The notes: generated from the sequence alone by a model not told the origin. Positions 34,050 to 46,876 are shown, numbered from the stretch's first letter. The stretch is DNA of 64,000 bases from Apis mellifera (GCF_003254395.2 NC_037638.1:21901352-21965351); one strand, 5' to 3'. Program-made: numbers and translations.

Positions 34050-34560
34050 TGATACTCTACAATACCTGCGCTATATTAAGTCCGTATCAAGTCTTAACCA
34101 GGGATATAATATAATGTGATCTAAGAACCGCAGAATAATTGGCCCAACGAGAAAAAAGGTTCTCAAGGTTGATGGAGTCTCTGAAGGTATGCTCTCGACA
34201 ATGCAATGTTTTAAACGGCTCTCAACTTTTTGACAAGATACAATAGCAAGTATCTATTATACATAGAGATTCAGAATATAGGCCAAGCTCTTTTTACCTC
34301 TAACGACACTGCCTCTAAAAAATTTATAGCAACGGGTTATTTATATTTCTGGTTGATATTCGAGAAAATAATTTTGGATTATTTTATTTGGATTATTCTA
34401 GAGTATACAGAAGACGAAGAGATTTTGTACGAGAGCCTTTTCATCGTTAAAAAATTTCAAACGTTCGAACGAAAGTGCGAGGCTGGTACAAATTTCACGA
34501 AACTCCTTTACGTGGGTAAAAAGGAGAACAACCCCTCCCTTTATTTCACGCGATGACACG
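34050..34560. other. AT-rich island
   Basis: Base composition shifts: CpG becomes scarce and AT-rich complex sequence dominates, in contrast to both flanks. A plus frame is open at 34230-34556 (108 codons, Ile/Tyr/Phe/Glu-rich, TTG or ACG-type start), without acceptor or ATG support. It may be the remnant of an old inserted sequence, but no transposon ends were recognised. Confidence 0.35.
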
Positions 34561-35635
34561 TGAAGAAGTCACGGAAAGGTGAAACGGTTTCACGATACCA
34601 CCCCGGCCGTTCCTTAACTTATCTCGAATTCGAAAATCGAATAACATCAATCTCTTTTGCGGCATCCCTCGCACCTTGGGAGCCTTTCGTTTCCTTCTGG
34701 GCTCCCCCTTCGGGGTTTCGCGCTCGCCTCGCTCCCAACAGCATCGACTGCTCGAGTGCAAGTCTCTTTGTCTCCTCTGATGGCGTATACGCGAGGCAAA
34801 GGTACCCGCTACGAGAGTTATAACGGTAAGGCGGCGGCTTTGGCTTTTGAAATTTATTGATTTAAGCCCTTCCGCCTTTCTCCTCCCCCCTGTATCCGTG
34901 TTTCTCGTTTGCCATTCCCTTTCACCTTTTTCTCGCTCTCCGCTCGTTTCTTTTCTCCCGCCTTATTCCCTCCATCCAGTGATGTACGACCGACTATCCT
35001 TCTCCTCCTCCTTCATCTTTTCGGAGAGCGATGGAAAATAGAGAGCTCTCCTTCCTTCCTTCCTTTTGTCCTGGTCGCGCACGATCCAGTGAATCGCGTC
35101 CAACGGTGATTTCTGGTTAAAATCACTGTTCGCCCGTTGTGCTTCTTTTGGACCACACCACCATCGGGAGGAGATCTTTCCGAAAGGACTTTCTTCTGGG
35201 GGACGCTCGAGTCGAGAGGGAGAGCTGTTCGAGTGCTCGTCGAAACTTTGGACGAAAAACAGATGGACGTTGGAGGGACACTTAATTATCAAGTAGCTGT
35301 TTTTTTTTTAGTGGAGAGCATTCGGTGTAGATCAAAGTATGAATACAAAGCGCGAATTTCATTTTTATTATAAGAAAAAGTTGATGATGTATCTTTTTGT
35401 ATCTTTGGTAAAGAAGAAGAGGAAGAAGAAAAAGTCAGAATCGTCAAAGCCTATATCGAATATTAATTTTTGATGCAGTTTCTCCTTTTCTATGACATGC
35501 ACATGTTTTTGTTCCCTTTTAATATATCGAACGATATATTATTCCGTTTCTACCAATAAACGTTTCGGTGCATAAGGAGCGAACGGTTGTATTAGGAAAC
35601 GTATTGGTCACGTATTAACGTTACGATCATTAGCC

Positions 35636-35647
35636 GGGGGGGGGGGG
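35636..35647. repeat. poly-G run of 12
   Basis: Twelve G in a row. Confidence 0.9.
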
Positions 35648-36540
35648 TGGTGCAGCCTCTTTTGTTCGGCCAGAGCCGAATCAATTGGATTGCGCGAGTT
35701 TTTGCTCGGGTGAGCGATCACGAGGAGCGGAGGACGATCGTGCTCTCTCGCGCTTAACACAGAATTACGGGAGCGGGCGGAAACGTTGGCTAATTCGAAA
35801 TCGAAGTACATGGGTGAAATAGTGGCAAAGAGCAGATTCGTATCGGATGTTAACGAATCGAACGTAATCGAGGTTCGAGTTGCTGCACCGGGCATAAAAC
35901 GAGGGTTGTTCCCTCGCGCGACGAGAGTCAAAGTTTCGAACGAGCCAGGCTTGTCAAAGGGACCAGACAATTGCAAAAAAAAAAAAGGAAAGAAAAGGAA
36001 AGGAGAAAAAAAATAGGATCGAAAAATGCGGATCGAAGAAAGAATCTGGCGGAGAAGTTGCGATAAAATGAGATGCTCGACGAACTACTATTGGGAAATC
36101 AAATTTTTTGAAAGGCTGAAAAACTTGAGAGAAAAAAAGGATGAAAACTTGTTTCGCGAATGGTACGACCGGCCTCGTAGGTTGAACTGCTACCATGTTC
36201 GATGCTTCTTCGAAATTTTACGCTCTTCAGAGGATCGTGAAATTTCCCTCCTCCCCCATTCGACCCAGTTTGCTTTAATGTTTCGCGTGAATTATTCTTA
36301 GCCTACGAGATTTTCCGCGTAAACACCGGCGAAAGGGAATTTTTAACGAAATTTTCCAACTTCAAGGGTAGATGAACGATTACGAATTCGTCGTCGAAAT
36401 CAATTTGATCATTCGTTGAATGACGCGAGAATACGCGTAATAAAAATTTCTACATTCTCGAAAAAGATCCCCGATTCTTTTCCTCGATTCACTCGTGCGT
36501 TATTATTGCGTCGTCGATTAATTGTAAGCAACGTGAGCAA

Positions 36541-36575
36541 TCCTCTCCTCTCCTCTCTCTCTCTCTCTTTCCTCT
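36541..36575. repeat. CT-rich tract
   Basis: TCCTC units followed by (CT)7 and CTTT. Confidence 0.8.
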
Positions 36576-37205
36576 TCCGTTGACGCGTGTCAAACGATAA
36601 TTAATAACCTCTCGCCGTAGACCGGTGTCGACGGTAAATAAACAGCGGACCGATCGAGCGATCGAAGAGTCGGCGTCCATCGAAGAGAGAGCACTCGTGT
36701 AAAATGCCTAAAATACATTGGATCGCGTCGCGATAAATTACGTCGTGGAGCGTCGCGGCGGCGCATAATAAAACGGAAAGGGAGGGAGTGGATTTTAGCG
36801 CGCGGGACCGTGGATGAAAAACGTGGATGGTGATGGATAGGGAGGGACGAACAGGGAGGGTGGAGGTAAGTCGGCGAGGGTGATTTGAACGGAAAGAAAC
36901 GCGAAATGGAAATCCGTTTTAAAATCTCTTCGATACGATATTATAGAAGTTGAAAGTGAAATCGATCGAAACTTGATAGGGAAAGGATTTATTTGGATGT
37001 AACGACGAGCGAGAGGCAGAGATATTTGCATCGAAAGTTTAATGCTTTTTCGTCGCGCGAAAAGTTGAGGAGAGACATTTTTTTTTTCTTTTTTTTTTCG
37101 ATTCTCGCACAAGTTTCTCCCGAAACGCAGACTGCGTTGACCTCGAACCGGTTCGAAGATTGTTTATGACGGTGCTTGATTTCCCAAACGAAAGGGAGGA
37201 GCGGC

Positions 37206-37224
37206 GAGAGAGAGAGAGAGAGAG
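37206..37224. repeat. (GA)n microsatellite
   Basis: About nine GA units. Confidence 0.9.
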
Positions 37225-40200
37225 GGAACGGAGATTCACAATCCGCGTACCATCGGATTGATATATCGATGTTCCCGCACGGACATGGGGCCTCGCCCCC
37301 ATGAAGCATTACAACAGGCCCCCGGTTGTTGGATCAGGGGTTCGTGTGTAGACGAAGAGCGTCGAGTGTCTTCTCTCCGTTTCCCGCCGTACATTCATTC
37401 TCGACCCTCCGCATCCCTCGCGGTGCTCGTTTTACCACTTCGTAATATACTTCCTGCAATATTCCCGCAATTCCCCATATCTTTTGCTTCTTTTCAAATC
37501 GATTATCGAACGACGAAATAACTTTCTTGTACGAATTTTTCTTTCCTCGCGAAAATGATATCGGATTCCCCCTTGCTCTTTCTTTCTTTCTCTTTCTCTC
37601 TTTCATGACTCGGATCGATATCGTTTCAAACACTCGATAAAGAGGTTCATAATTTCTTGCCCGGAAGCGCGTACACGTCCCCGCAAATCGCGAAATCCGG
37701 ATGAGATGGAGGGGTTGGATGGGAACGCACCGCTATTAACCTTCCCCTAACGATTCCTCTCGGAAGTACTCCAGTCGGTCGAAGGCTCCCTTCTTCCTTC
37801 CTCCCTGCGGGGGAGAGGGAAACTGCGGCACGCGGCCGGACTAATCAGCCAAAGAAAAAAAAAAAAGAAAGATTGGGCTCTCGTACGGGTCGTGTAACGG
37901 TCCCTGCGGTGTCAGAGATCGGAAACGGAAGATGAGTTCGCAGGGAAGGGAAGAAGGAGAAAGGGAATAATTGTTTTTCCCATCGACCGAAGAAACGAGT
38001 TCACGAGTGCTTCCTCATTCGACACGAAATTCTCCACGCGAGGTGATCTTTCTCTTATCGTGCCACTTTTTCTTTTTCTTTTTCTTCTTCTTCTTCTTTT
38101 TTCACGCCATCTTCCGTGCTTCCGTTGTCTCGCCCACCGGTTTGCACAGCCTTTTATCACCATCGACGCTTCCCTCCTCTCCTCGGTTTGCTTTGTCGTT
38201 TCGTGTCCGCCTTTGCCGCTTCCTTTCGCGACGAGTTAATCAAACCGGACAGATCTTATCGTCCCGAGATTCTTACCCGAGGTTCTCGTCGGAGGTAAAG
38301 GGACGATTTAGAACGTGGTTTTTATGAAAACTCGAAGGATTTAATATCGACGGTGCAAATAGTCGCGATGAGATGAGATGGGATCCACGGTTTGTGCTGC
38401 TGTGTAATACAATAATAAAACTCGCGATCAGGCGGGAAAGTAGGAACGAAAGTAGGTATACTACAACCGGATGGAAGTGATTAATTCGTCCGAGGTAACC
38501 TCGATTTCATCGGGTTTAAAAATAACCACCGTCGTATAAAAATCGTTTGAACGGAGCTTGCCTCTTCTCCCTTCCCCGCAGCAACAAGAAACAAGGAGAA
38601 TAGGAACAAGAGAGGACGCGTGTAAACTCTCGGGTGTACCTTATGAAAATACGCGGGACGTTTTTCAACGGGATCATGCATTATTCATCCGCCGATGGCG
38701 GATCAACGATCGAGGCTCATAGTGACAAATTGATTGCTTCCGGAACGAGCGGTGTGACAGTTCAAAGCGGCTCCATCTAGTCGTGACGCGATATCGGTAA
38801 TTGCAGCAGCTAGTGTCACCCGCACACAGATATGATTTGTTAGACGTTGTACGTAACAATGCGGTTGCAATTCGTGGGATTACCTCGTTTGATTTATTTG
38901 CTTCCCTCTCTGCGATAATGATATCTGGACGGAAGAATGGAAGCGTTTCATCCCCGTATCGATCTAATAAGATTTCTCTCGACGGTATTGCAATTTTCGT
39001 AAAATTTTCGGGAAACACGATAATTCGAACAATCGTTGTTCTCCTTTCTTTTTCTCTTTTCGTTCGAATATCGCGATTGGAATATTTCCTGTGAACCTTT
39101 AGAAAGAAAAAAGTTTAGAAACGATTTCTATCATCGATATAAAGATTTCTGAAAACGACTGAAAATATAACGAACCGTTACCATTTAATCTCGTCCTCCA
39201 ATTATTACGCCTCGAATACCTACAATCGTCCCTGTACAATACGATCTCGAATAAAAATTATTGAGAGAAACACGTACAAAACAATTCGAAAATTGAATGT
39301 TCGAATGTGCCGCGATATTCCACTTTTGACGCTTTCCATGTTTTCACGATTAAACTACGAATCCACGAAATCGTTCAGAAATCTGATTAACATCGACACG
39401 TCCACCTCCCTCCTATTGTTACCGGTTTTTAACAATAGAAACGCGTAGCCGAATTATGCGGCAAGTATAATCGCGATCGGATAAACGAGATTTCGCATGA
39501 ACAACAACAACCATTACCAACCAACCTTCCTCCCTTCCCTCTCCCCTCTCTTCCCGCCGCCGTCACGGTTAAGAGTCTGCTTGAGCGTTTCAGACGCGTA
39601 TCAATAACGGGCGTAACGGACATTTACGGTCGCAGTTTGTTACGTGGCGCGTAACAATGGCGGTCATGATTCGTGGTCGGCCATTAATTAAACGAGCCGC
39701 GGGTAATTAGGTCGCGGGGAATAAATTCGGTTTATCTCTAATTATTCGACGAGTGTATCGACGGTCAAAGGATTCGTCTGCATTAGAGATGAAGCGTGAC
39801 TGGCGGGGGAGAGAGAGAAGGGGTGGGGAGGGGAGTGAACACTCGCGCATTATTAGAGTGAACACTCGGCTAAACCGAAACCGGAGAGTTGTCTGAAAGC
39901 AACGAGATTATCGATCGATCGATTTTAATTAGCCGCTCTGGATCGAAACGAAACAAACGTTTCGTTTCCCCGTCCACGTTTCGTTTGCCCGGCCACGGTT
40001 GAAAAGAGTGTTGTGTGTTGTGTTTTCCGGGCGGGGCGCGCGGGATGGCCGAAGCCGAAGAATCGCGTCGGTGTTTAACCGGCGCAATTAACGCGCGAGA
40101 GCGAGCAAGCTGGCCTATACGCGGAACGTTTCATCGTCCGGTAATTGCGTAGATAAAGTGTCGTAATTGATGTTGCCACGTTTATCGTCGTCCGAGATTG

Positions 40201-40241
40201 CTCGTGTAATTACACCTGGCCGTGATAACAATGAGAGGAAC

Positions 40242-40280
40242 GAGAGAGGGAGAGAGAGAGAGAGAGAGAGGGAGAGAGGA
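40242..40280. repeat. (GA)n with GGGA interruptions
   Basis: A core of about ten GA units flanked by GAGGG and GGAGAG. Confidence 0.85.
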
Positions 40281-41094
40281 AAAACGAGAGAGTTCATAAT
40301 CTGGGGATCTGGGGGGTTCGAGGCAACGAACGATTTCTCCGAGAAAGGGGGAGAGGGAAGGTCAGTGTCCAACCAGGAGAGTTCGTCGACTGAGGACGGA
40401 ATTTTCGTGGGGGAATAAAAATTTGGATCAATGATACGAGAGAAAAGGAGGAAGGAAGTTAGTCGAAATCCGGCGAACTATCGATAGAAAACTATTAGCG
40501 GAAGAAGAAGAGAAGAAAAAGGAAAAAATAGAGCTATTAAAAGAAGTCTTTCGAATCGAAAGGAGCTATCACTGCCTTTTTCTTCTTCTTTTCTTCACCC
40601 TCTTGATCGAGGGAATCCCCGATTTCTCTCCCTTCGACGGGTCTCTTCCGGTGTTGGTCCCCCCAGTTGACCCACGCACGACTAATCGGAAAGGAGACGA
40701 CGCGTTCCTGAAAATGGGCTCGCATTTTCTTCATTTATTTTTTTCTTTTTTCTTTCCTCCGAAAAACGGAGCTTGTTCCTAAGTGGCAAAGGTAAGGGGA
40801 GGAGGGCGGTGGTGGCGCCAAGTTGGGTGGCGTTCCACGGGGATGGCTGATGTAGCTAAAGGAACTGGTAGCTTGGTGAAGGCCAATCAAGCCGGAACAC
40901 ACGCGCGCATACACACACACATACAGGGGATTCGGAAACGAAGCAATTTCTCTTCGAGCCACGTTGCTGGAACTCACTTGCCTGCGTTCCTGCCCTCTTC
41001 CGCTTCCTCTCTTGCCCCTCTCTCCCTACACTTCGTTCCCTCTTATCCTCCAACCTCGCTCTCGGCTTCCTCTCCTCTTGCACCGGCAATCGAG

Positions 41095-41121
41095 GTATAT
41101 ATATATATATATATATATATA
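41095..41121. repeat. (TA)n microsatellite
   Basis: 13 uninterrupted TA units. Confidence 0.95.
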
Positions 41122-41906
41122 CACGCTAGAATTTCTCCGGTCTCGGGCGAGAAAAAGGGAGTTTTCCTCGAGATAACGACCGGTGAGTACTTGGAAGAGG
41201 AACACCCTTCTCGCTTTCGGTCTGGTGGTGAGAGGGGAGGAAGCCCCGGTGCCGAGAAAGGATACTCTCGAGGGAGTGGGAAGAGGAAGGGAGGAGAGGA
41301 CGGGATGGAAGGTGCGTGCGAAAATGAGAGAGGAAGCGAGAAAGAGGAAGGAAGGAAAGGGGGAGGAGGAGGTAGAGAAACCGGCCAACCGGCAAGAACG
41401 CGAGACGATCGCCATTAGCGCCTCCGTCCACGATGTACAAAGGCGGAGAGAAACGCGCGAACGTGAAACGGCAGCCATCACGAGGGAGAGGGCCGCACGC
41501 GAGAATGCGTGAAACGCAGCGGATCGCGTCACGATGAAATCCTGGCGGATGCCTTTTTGCGCGCGACTCGACGTCTTTAACGTCGATCTAGGAAGAGGAG
41601 GAGGAGGAGGGGAAGGGAGATAGATCTCAACGCCATTTATCCAGATTCTACACGGAATCTGCAAACGGTGTTTGTAATAATATTCCGTTGCGATTCTATT
41701 TTTTTCTCGTTCATCGTGTGTACAGAGATGGATCGATAAGACCGGTACACGACTTCGCGACGAAGGGGAGAAGAAGATGAAATTAAGCAAGTGGTAGTCG
41801 TGTCATTCTGTAACGACCAATTACCTCGAGTTGTAATAGTAGAAAAGAATGCGTGGACGGGGAGACGAGATATGGTGGAGAAAGATGGGATGTGCGAGAG
41901 GAGGAA

Positions 41907-41930
41907 TCTCTCTCTCTCTCTCTCTCTCTT
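41907..41930. repeat. (CT)n microsatellite
   Basis: About eleven CT units. Confidence 0.92.
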
Positions 41931-42555
41931 TGGATATTAACCGAATTTTCACTGCATCGCGCCATCCCGATGTAATTTACTTTGACAGTAATAAAACCTG
42001 TAATATTGCCCATTTATGACCGTGGATGTTGCACGCGAGACGAGATGTTGCGATGGAGGCAAAGGAGTCGTTAAAAGTAATAGGTACACGCGGGAAGAGA
42101 TAGCCGCCGCGCTCCTTTCGTTCGGGGAAATTTGCGGTAATAGCCGAGGCAGGCCGCGAGGAATCAAATTTTATAGAAAATTTTATTGCGTTCCATCGAT
42201 GCCACTTTATGGGGCGAACTTTTTATCGGGAGGGGGGGGACCGAGACAAACGGGATGAAGGGGAGAAGGGTGGCGAAGTTTTCAAAAGCCACGGATTCGA
42301 TGCAGCTAACACGAAAGCATGACACTCGCCGCTTGCCTCTCCACGGGATCGGTTAAGCCCGCGATCGCGCGATACGGATAAAAGTTTCGACCCCTCTAAA
42401 GAAAAATCCAAGTGATCCAGTAACCCTAATTCCTCGAAGGAGCCTCGATCTCAATCGTAATCGAGGATTCGCAACGCAGACGACTCGAACGAATCCGTTA
42501 TTTCGTGCCGTTTTTACCTTGCGATGTTAAAAATGAAATCGTTTCAGTAGAGCCA

Positions 42556-42557
<2 letters not shown>

Positions 42558-42592
<35 letters not shown>
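42558..42592. repeat. (TTTC)n microsatellite
   Basis: About nine tetranucleotide units without interruption. Confidence 0.95.
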
Positions 42593-43429
42593 TTTTCCTG
42601 TTGGTTTTAATTAATCGAGGATAGATATAACTTCTAAATATTCCCACACGTTCGAATTCCACGTTCGTTGCTTTAAACGAGTACTCCTCCGATTATCGGT
42701 TACGGTCGTCTAGCGAGAGTAGTCTTTTTATCTCTCTTAGGCGCTCTGATCTCGGTTATCGTTCGAATTCATCTGGCCGAGTCGAGCTATCTATTAAACA
42801 GATTCAAAAGCTGGCTGGATTCCTGCGGCTGATCCGTTTGTAACCGATGTTTACAGAAGCCACGTGACGGCATTCCTGTTCGGTGTCGTTTAATAAATTC
42901 ATCTCGGTGGGCCGATCTCGCCGCGATTGTTTCTCTAAAATCTCTCGTAACAACGACGGGAGTAACTACGACGGGGGACGGTCCATCTTCCTTCCGAGAA
43001 TCTACGAGGGACGCACGAAGCGAGAACGAAATCGTTACGACCGAGCCGAGACAAAAGGCTGCTCGTGGTGGCTCATCACGGATGGAATCGTTGGAGTCGC
43101 GGCAGGCGTCTCAATTTCCCTCGACGTCCCTCGATGTAACCTCGGATAACGAACGAGTTACGCACGCACACACACATACACACAGAGGAAGAGAGAGAAG
43201 GCAACTTCCGACCGAACGATAAACCTTGTTCTCGCGCCAGTCCAGTTGTTTTTCCAGCCTTTCATCATAAGTCATCGAGAAAGAGAGAATCGCCCCCTGG
43301 CGCGAGCGGTGCTCGCTAATTAAGAGGCGTGCCCACGCCTCGCTGTGTTCCACCGTCGCACGACTTTACAATAGAAACAGAGATGGTTTCGCGGAGTCGT
43401 CGCAGAGTACCCGGCCTCGGCCGCGTTCG

Positions 43430-43447
43430 CCTGCGGCTAGCCGCAGG
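43430..43447. other. 18-bp perfect palindrome
   Basis: CCTGCGGCTAGCCGCAGG is fully self-complementary with no spacer, in CpG-rich, repeat-free sequence (43390-43470). It could extrude as a hairpin or bind a dimeric protein. Chance is unlikely at a given site but not negligible over 64 kb. Confidence 0.6.
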
Positions 43448-43840
43448 TAACCGAAGAGCCGCCTCGTTCGGCCCCGACGCTAATGCAAATTTTTATTAGA
43501 GAGGGCAGTCTTTGCTGCAGCCTCGAGATGCCGCGCCACACCGGTGTCCGTTTCACTTCCGCGTGGAAAGTTCGATGATCGACGGGAGATATAATCGGCG
43601 ATCCTGTGCACGGATAACCGATAATTTCAGGTCGGGTGGAAGCCGTCCGTGGCGTGGCGAGGTTCGCGCGCTCCTTCGAGAACCGAGCGGACGCAATTTT
43701 TTTTTTTTGAAACCGAATCCTCGCGCGCCACGCTCTACTGAAATTCAATTGTTGTTGCCGACGGATAAAAAAGCCGCGCGAAATGTTATCCCGAGATATT
43801 CGAAATTTCATCGGTCGTCGGATTATTTGTTGAAAGAAAA

Positions 43841-43853
43841 TATATATATATAT
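43841..43853. repeat. short (TA)n tract
   Basis: Six TA units. Confidence 0.85.
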
Positions 43854-44358
43854 GTTCCAATTCCATTCCGGTTATCGAACCGCGTATTTTATAAGCAAAA
43901 TAAGTAAATGGAAGGTGTGCTAGATAGAATCGGTAGAGCATATTGGATCGAGAACGGTCGATCGGTATTAGCGAGTTGCTCGCCTACTCGAAGCATCGCG
44001 GGCGAAGGACGAGGAGGCAAAGAGGCGGGGAGCAGTCGCGGCTCGGTGGTGGAGGAATGCAAGGAGGCCATCTTGGCGAAGGGGGGCATCCCCCTCGAAG
44101 GCTTCTCGCATCCACCACGGGACCTCCTTGTTCCTCCGCGGTCGGGGCCCGAGCCTCTCGCTCCCTGTCTGTCGATCTGTCGGCCTCGTCCGTCCATCCG
44201 TCCGTTCACTCGCGCACACCTGCGTTGATTGGCCTTACGCACGCGAGCACCGATGTCACAATAATTATTAAAACATAAATTTTCGCGGTACAGTATGGCG
44301 AACCCGCGCTGCCAATTATTCCCTCTCTCTCTTTCCACGAGTGCGCTTCGTCACCACG

Positions 44359-44379
44359 TATATATATATATATATATAA
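44359..44379. repeat. (TA)n microsatellite
   Basis: About ten TA units. Confidence 0.92.
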
Positions 44380-45761
44380 TATTGCCTGCACGTGTCTGCG
44401 TGCAAACTGGGTTTCACGCAGTTGGAAGTAAGGCGTGTATCGAATCTTCGTACGACGATGAGAGTGGTATCGAAAAACGGGGGACTGGATGGAGAGTGGC
44501 GCGATATGTGCGAAGAAGTATAGAGAGTTTGCTCGGTATATTGACGTTGGCGCGAGAAGGGAAGAAGACGAGAAGGAATTGGCCTGGCCGAGTGTGTTTC
44601 CGAGTCGTCGTTTGAAATTCTAATTTTATAGGAATCCGTGAACGCGCGTGAGAACCCGCATCACGGTGTTGCCGAACGAAGCTCGATTCGATCGGGGATG
44701 TTGATATCCCCGATAAATTTTATTTCAAAATCGGAATCGTCGTGCGCTCGCCCCATTTCGTGCAACATATATTTTGATATTGGAAATAGTAAAAATAGGC
44801 GTATACATCCACGATTATATCCTCGTGACTAGGGGAGAATACCACAGGGAGAAAGAGAATTTCTACGCGAGCACGGTAGCCGCGTGCGCGGACAGCTACT
44901 TACGAAGCGGCTAATGCTTTCGGATTCCCGTTCGGAAGCGGGGGCAGCCAGAAGTGCATGTATCTCGACGGCTTACCTCTTCCCCCCTTTCCCTCCTCCT
45001 CCCTCTTTTCTTCCTTCTTTCTTTCCATCTGGCCAGCGTGTTTCGCGCTAAGATACGTGTACGAGGAAGCGCTGGATGTTTCTACCTCCCCTACCACCCC
45101 GCCCCACCTCCGCGCAGCGCCATGCTCCCCAAGCCGTAAAACACCGGCGTGGAAAACGGACGAAAAGCTTTCCGAGTACTTGGCCCGACGTCGAAAGAAA
45201 AACGTTTCCCTAATCCCCGCAACTGCGTCCTTCGTCGAGGCGGTAAGTGATACGGTTTAGGATTTTTTTTCCCTTTCTTTCTTTCCTTTCCTTTTCTATT
45301 TTTCCTCTCTTCTCGCATTTATTCTCTCGGTGGCAACGGCGAAGGATTCTTGTTCGCTAGCGAGAATTATGACATCTACGAGAATTTTTCTCCCTTTCTT
45401 CTTTTATCCTTCTCTCCCTCTCTTTCTCTCTTTCGAAGAAGGAGAAGAAGAAAAAGGTGTGTATACCGCACCCCGTGGTTACACTTATTTCAACTAAGTT
45501 TACTGGCGGAACGAGCTGACATCCTTAAGTTCTCGTATCCTCCGGGGAAGGGAGAAAGTTTCATATAAAGTGCAAGGAATTTTCGAGGTGGCGGAGAAAC
45601 GCGCGAAGAGTGAACTTTTCCTGTCTACCGTGACTTTTGTACGATGGTCCTGACACTGGTTAAATTACCAGTTTTTAACTTTTTCATTCCTCCTCTATAA
45701 GGGATAAAAGTTTCACAATGTACAACGTGCGATAGTATTTTCTATATATATATATATACAG

Positions 45762-45984
45762 CTCGCTATTGTCCGCTCATCGGGGCAAACTTAAGATAAC
45801 ACTATCTCCAAGCTCGATATCCTTCGTGGTTCGTCAATGGAGTCCGCGATCTGACACGTATAAAGACAAAGCCGGTCAGTCAGTTTATCGATACTCCTAC
45901 ACGTTCGTGTGCAAGGTTGACGGACAGGTGTATGGCACAGTACTGAAACCAGAAGACGACGGATCTTGGCCCAGAAACCGATGA
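45762..45984 (+). CDS. candidate terminal exon, unknown product
   Basis: A possible last coding exon of an unrecognised protein. An acceptor-like ACAG (ending at 45761) follows a TA tract. The frame then runs from the second base of the exon to a TGA at 45982-45984, giving about 73 residues. The peptide reads naturally: it includes QWSPRSDTYKDKAGQSVYRY, then FVCKVDGQVYGTVL, and ends DDGSWPRNR. It is rich in Tyr, Val, Asp and Gly and has no low-complexity run, in contrast to neighbouring chance ORFs. No ATG lies in frame in the exon, so upstream exons are required and were not found. AATAAA at 46199-46204 is a possible poly(A) signal about 215 bases after the stop. No domain is recognised. Confidence 0.33.
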
Positions 45985-46072
45985 ATGGTGGACCGTTGTA
46001 TCTCTAGCTTTTGCGTGTGACATGGAACGCGTGTTGTATTGCAATTAAACACGGTTGATTTAAACGTGTCTT

Positions 46073-46094
46073 CCTTCGATGGACGCAGAGGATG
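46073..46094 (+). repeat. motif P, copy 0 (diverged)
   Basis: It contains CCTTCGATGGACGCAGAGG and resembles CC(A)TTCGATGGATGCAGG of copy 1 at 46755-46775 apart from small gaps. It lies about 100 bases before motif Q copy 1, as copy 1 of P lies about 120 bases before Q copy 2. Confidence 0.4.
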
Positions 46095-46176
46095 GACGAA
46101 CGCGTTGGAAGGAAAGGAAACGAGTTAGGAGAGAAAACCGCGGGGATGCTGTTGCGAATCGCGTCGTAACTATAGC

Positions 46177-46208
46177 ATTACGGCTCCTTTAATTTTTTAA
46201 TAAAGTGG
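46177..46208 (+). repeat. motif Q, copy 1
   Basis: 32 bases from ATTACGGCT to AATAAAGTGG. By eye, 27 of 32 bases match copy 2, which begins exactly 700 bases downstream in the same orientation. The AATAAA inside could also be read as a poly(A) signal for the candidate exon upstream. Confidence 0.65.
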
Positions 46209-46740
46209 AGAAAAGTCGGAGCCGTTCAGGAACGGATCGAGCGAGCAACGAGCACAACGGTAAAAGAAAATTGCTTGCCTGCAAGAATATCTCCCTTTAA
46301 CGCTGCACTTTGCGAACCAGGATATCCTACGGGTAATTCCCCTTCGATCTTTGTGTACACGCGAGGATTATGTTCCTTCGAGTACGTGCCTAACTGTGCA
46401 CGTGTGTGTCTAGTTCTTGTTTCTTCTATTTTCGACAAGATACACATACAAGATGCAGATACAATATATATTCGTGAAGAATTAATTTTCTGAGATTGCT
46501 ACATTGTTTATTACTATTATTAACGAATATTGTTATCGTTGCGCGAAAGCGAGAGAGAGAGAGAGAAAGAAGTTAGTTGAAGGCAAGTTTTGCTTAAAGA
46601 GCAGGCAGTTGCTCGTCAAACTCGTCGCGCGAGAGAGCGTATCTTTGTCAACGTTTCGAAAATTGCGATGGGAAGACGGACGCGCCTCTCTACGTAATTA
46701 CCGGCAATAATTTCGTAACTATTCATGGACGGTTTAGTTG

Positions 46741-46770
46741 CGCGCTAAAAGCAGCCATTCGATGGATGCA
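46741..46770 (+). repeat. motif P, copy 1
   Basis: 30 bases: CGCG, TAAAAGCAGCC, TTCGATG and ATGCA blocks. By eye it matches copy 2 at 47307-47336 at 27 of 30 positions. Confidence 0.7.
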
Positions 46771-46876
46771 GGATGCGCTATCCGTTCTCTCGTATATAGC
46801 CTACAAAATGCGCCTCGGAAGCACCTCTGAGTACCATGGAGAAACCTGCTGAACGGAATTATGTCAGCGCCGCTAT

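Larger units (their letters stand above)
31905..34050. other. non-coding stretch
   Basis: A-rich tracts occur at 32262-32315 and 33262-33297, and purine-rich sequence at 32480-32550. 32590-33250 is balanced with TCGA words. Chance ORFs on both strands overlap around 33019-33440. No gene is supported. Confidence 0.6.
34565..45750. other. long non-coding stretch
   Basis: No gene is supported over these 11 kb. It holds homopolymers (G12 at 35636), GA/CT tracts (36541, 37206, 40242, 41907), TTTC (42558), TA (41095, 43841, 44359) and GGA (around 41596-41614) repeats, and a purine-rich block at 41220-41390. Repeat-free blocks with TAAT and CCGG words lie at 38690-38900, 39600-39780 and 42600-43000. 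A pair of opposed open frames around 35608-36016 is noted under findings. Confidence 0.6.

Noticed and set aside
41026..41790. 254-codon minus-strand ORF
   Set aside because: It crosses the TA microsatellite (YIYIYI) and purine-rich/GGA tracts. Its Arg/Ser/Pro composition and lack of motifs indicate chance.
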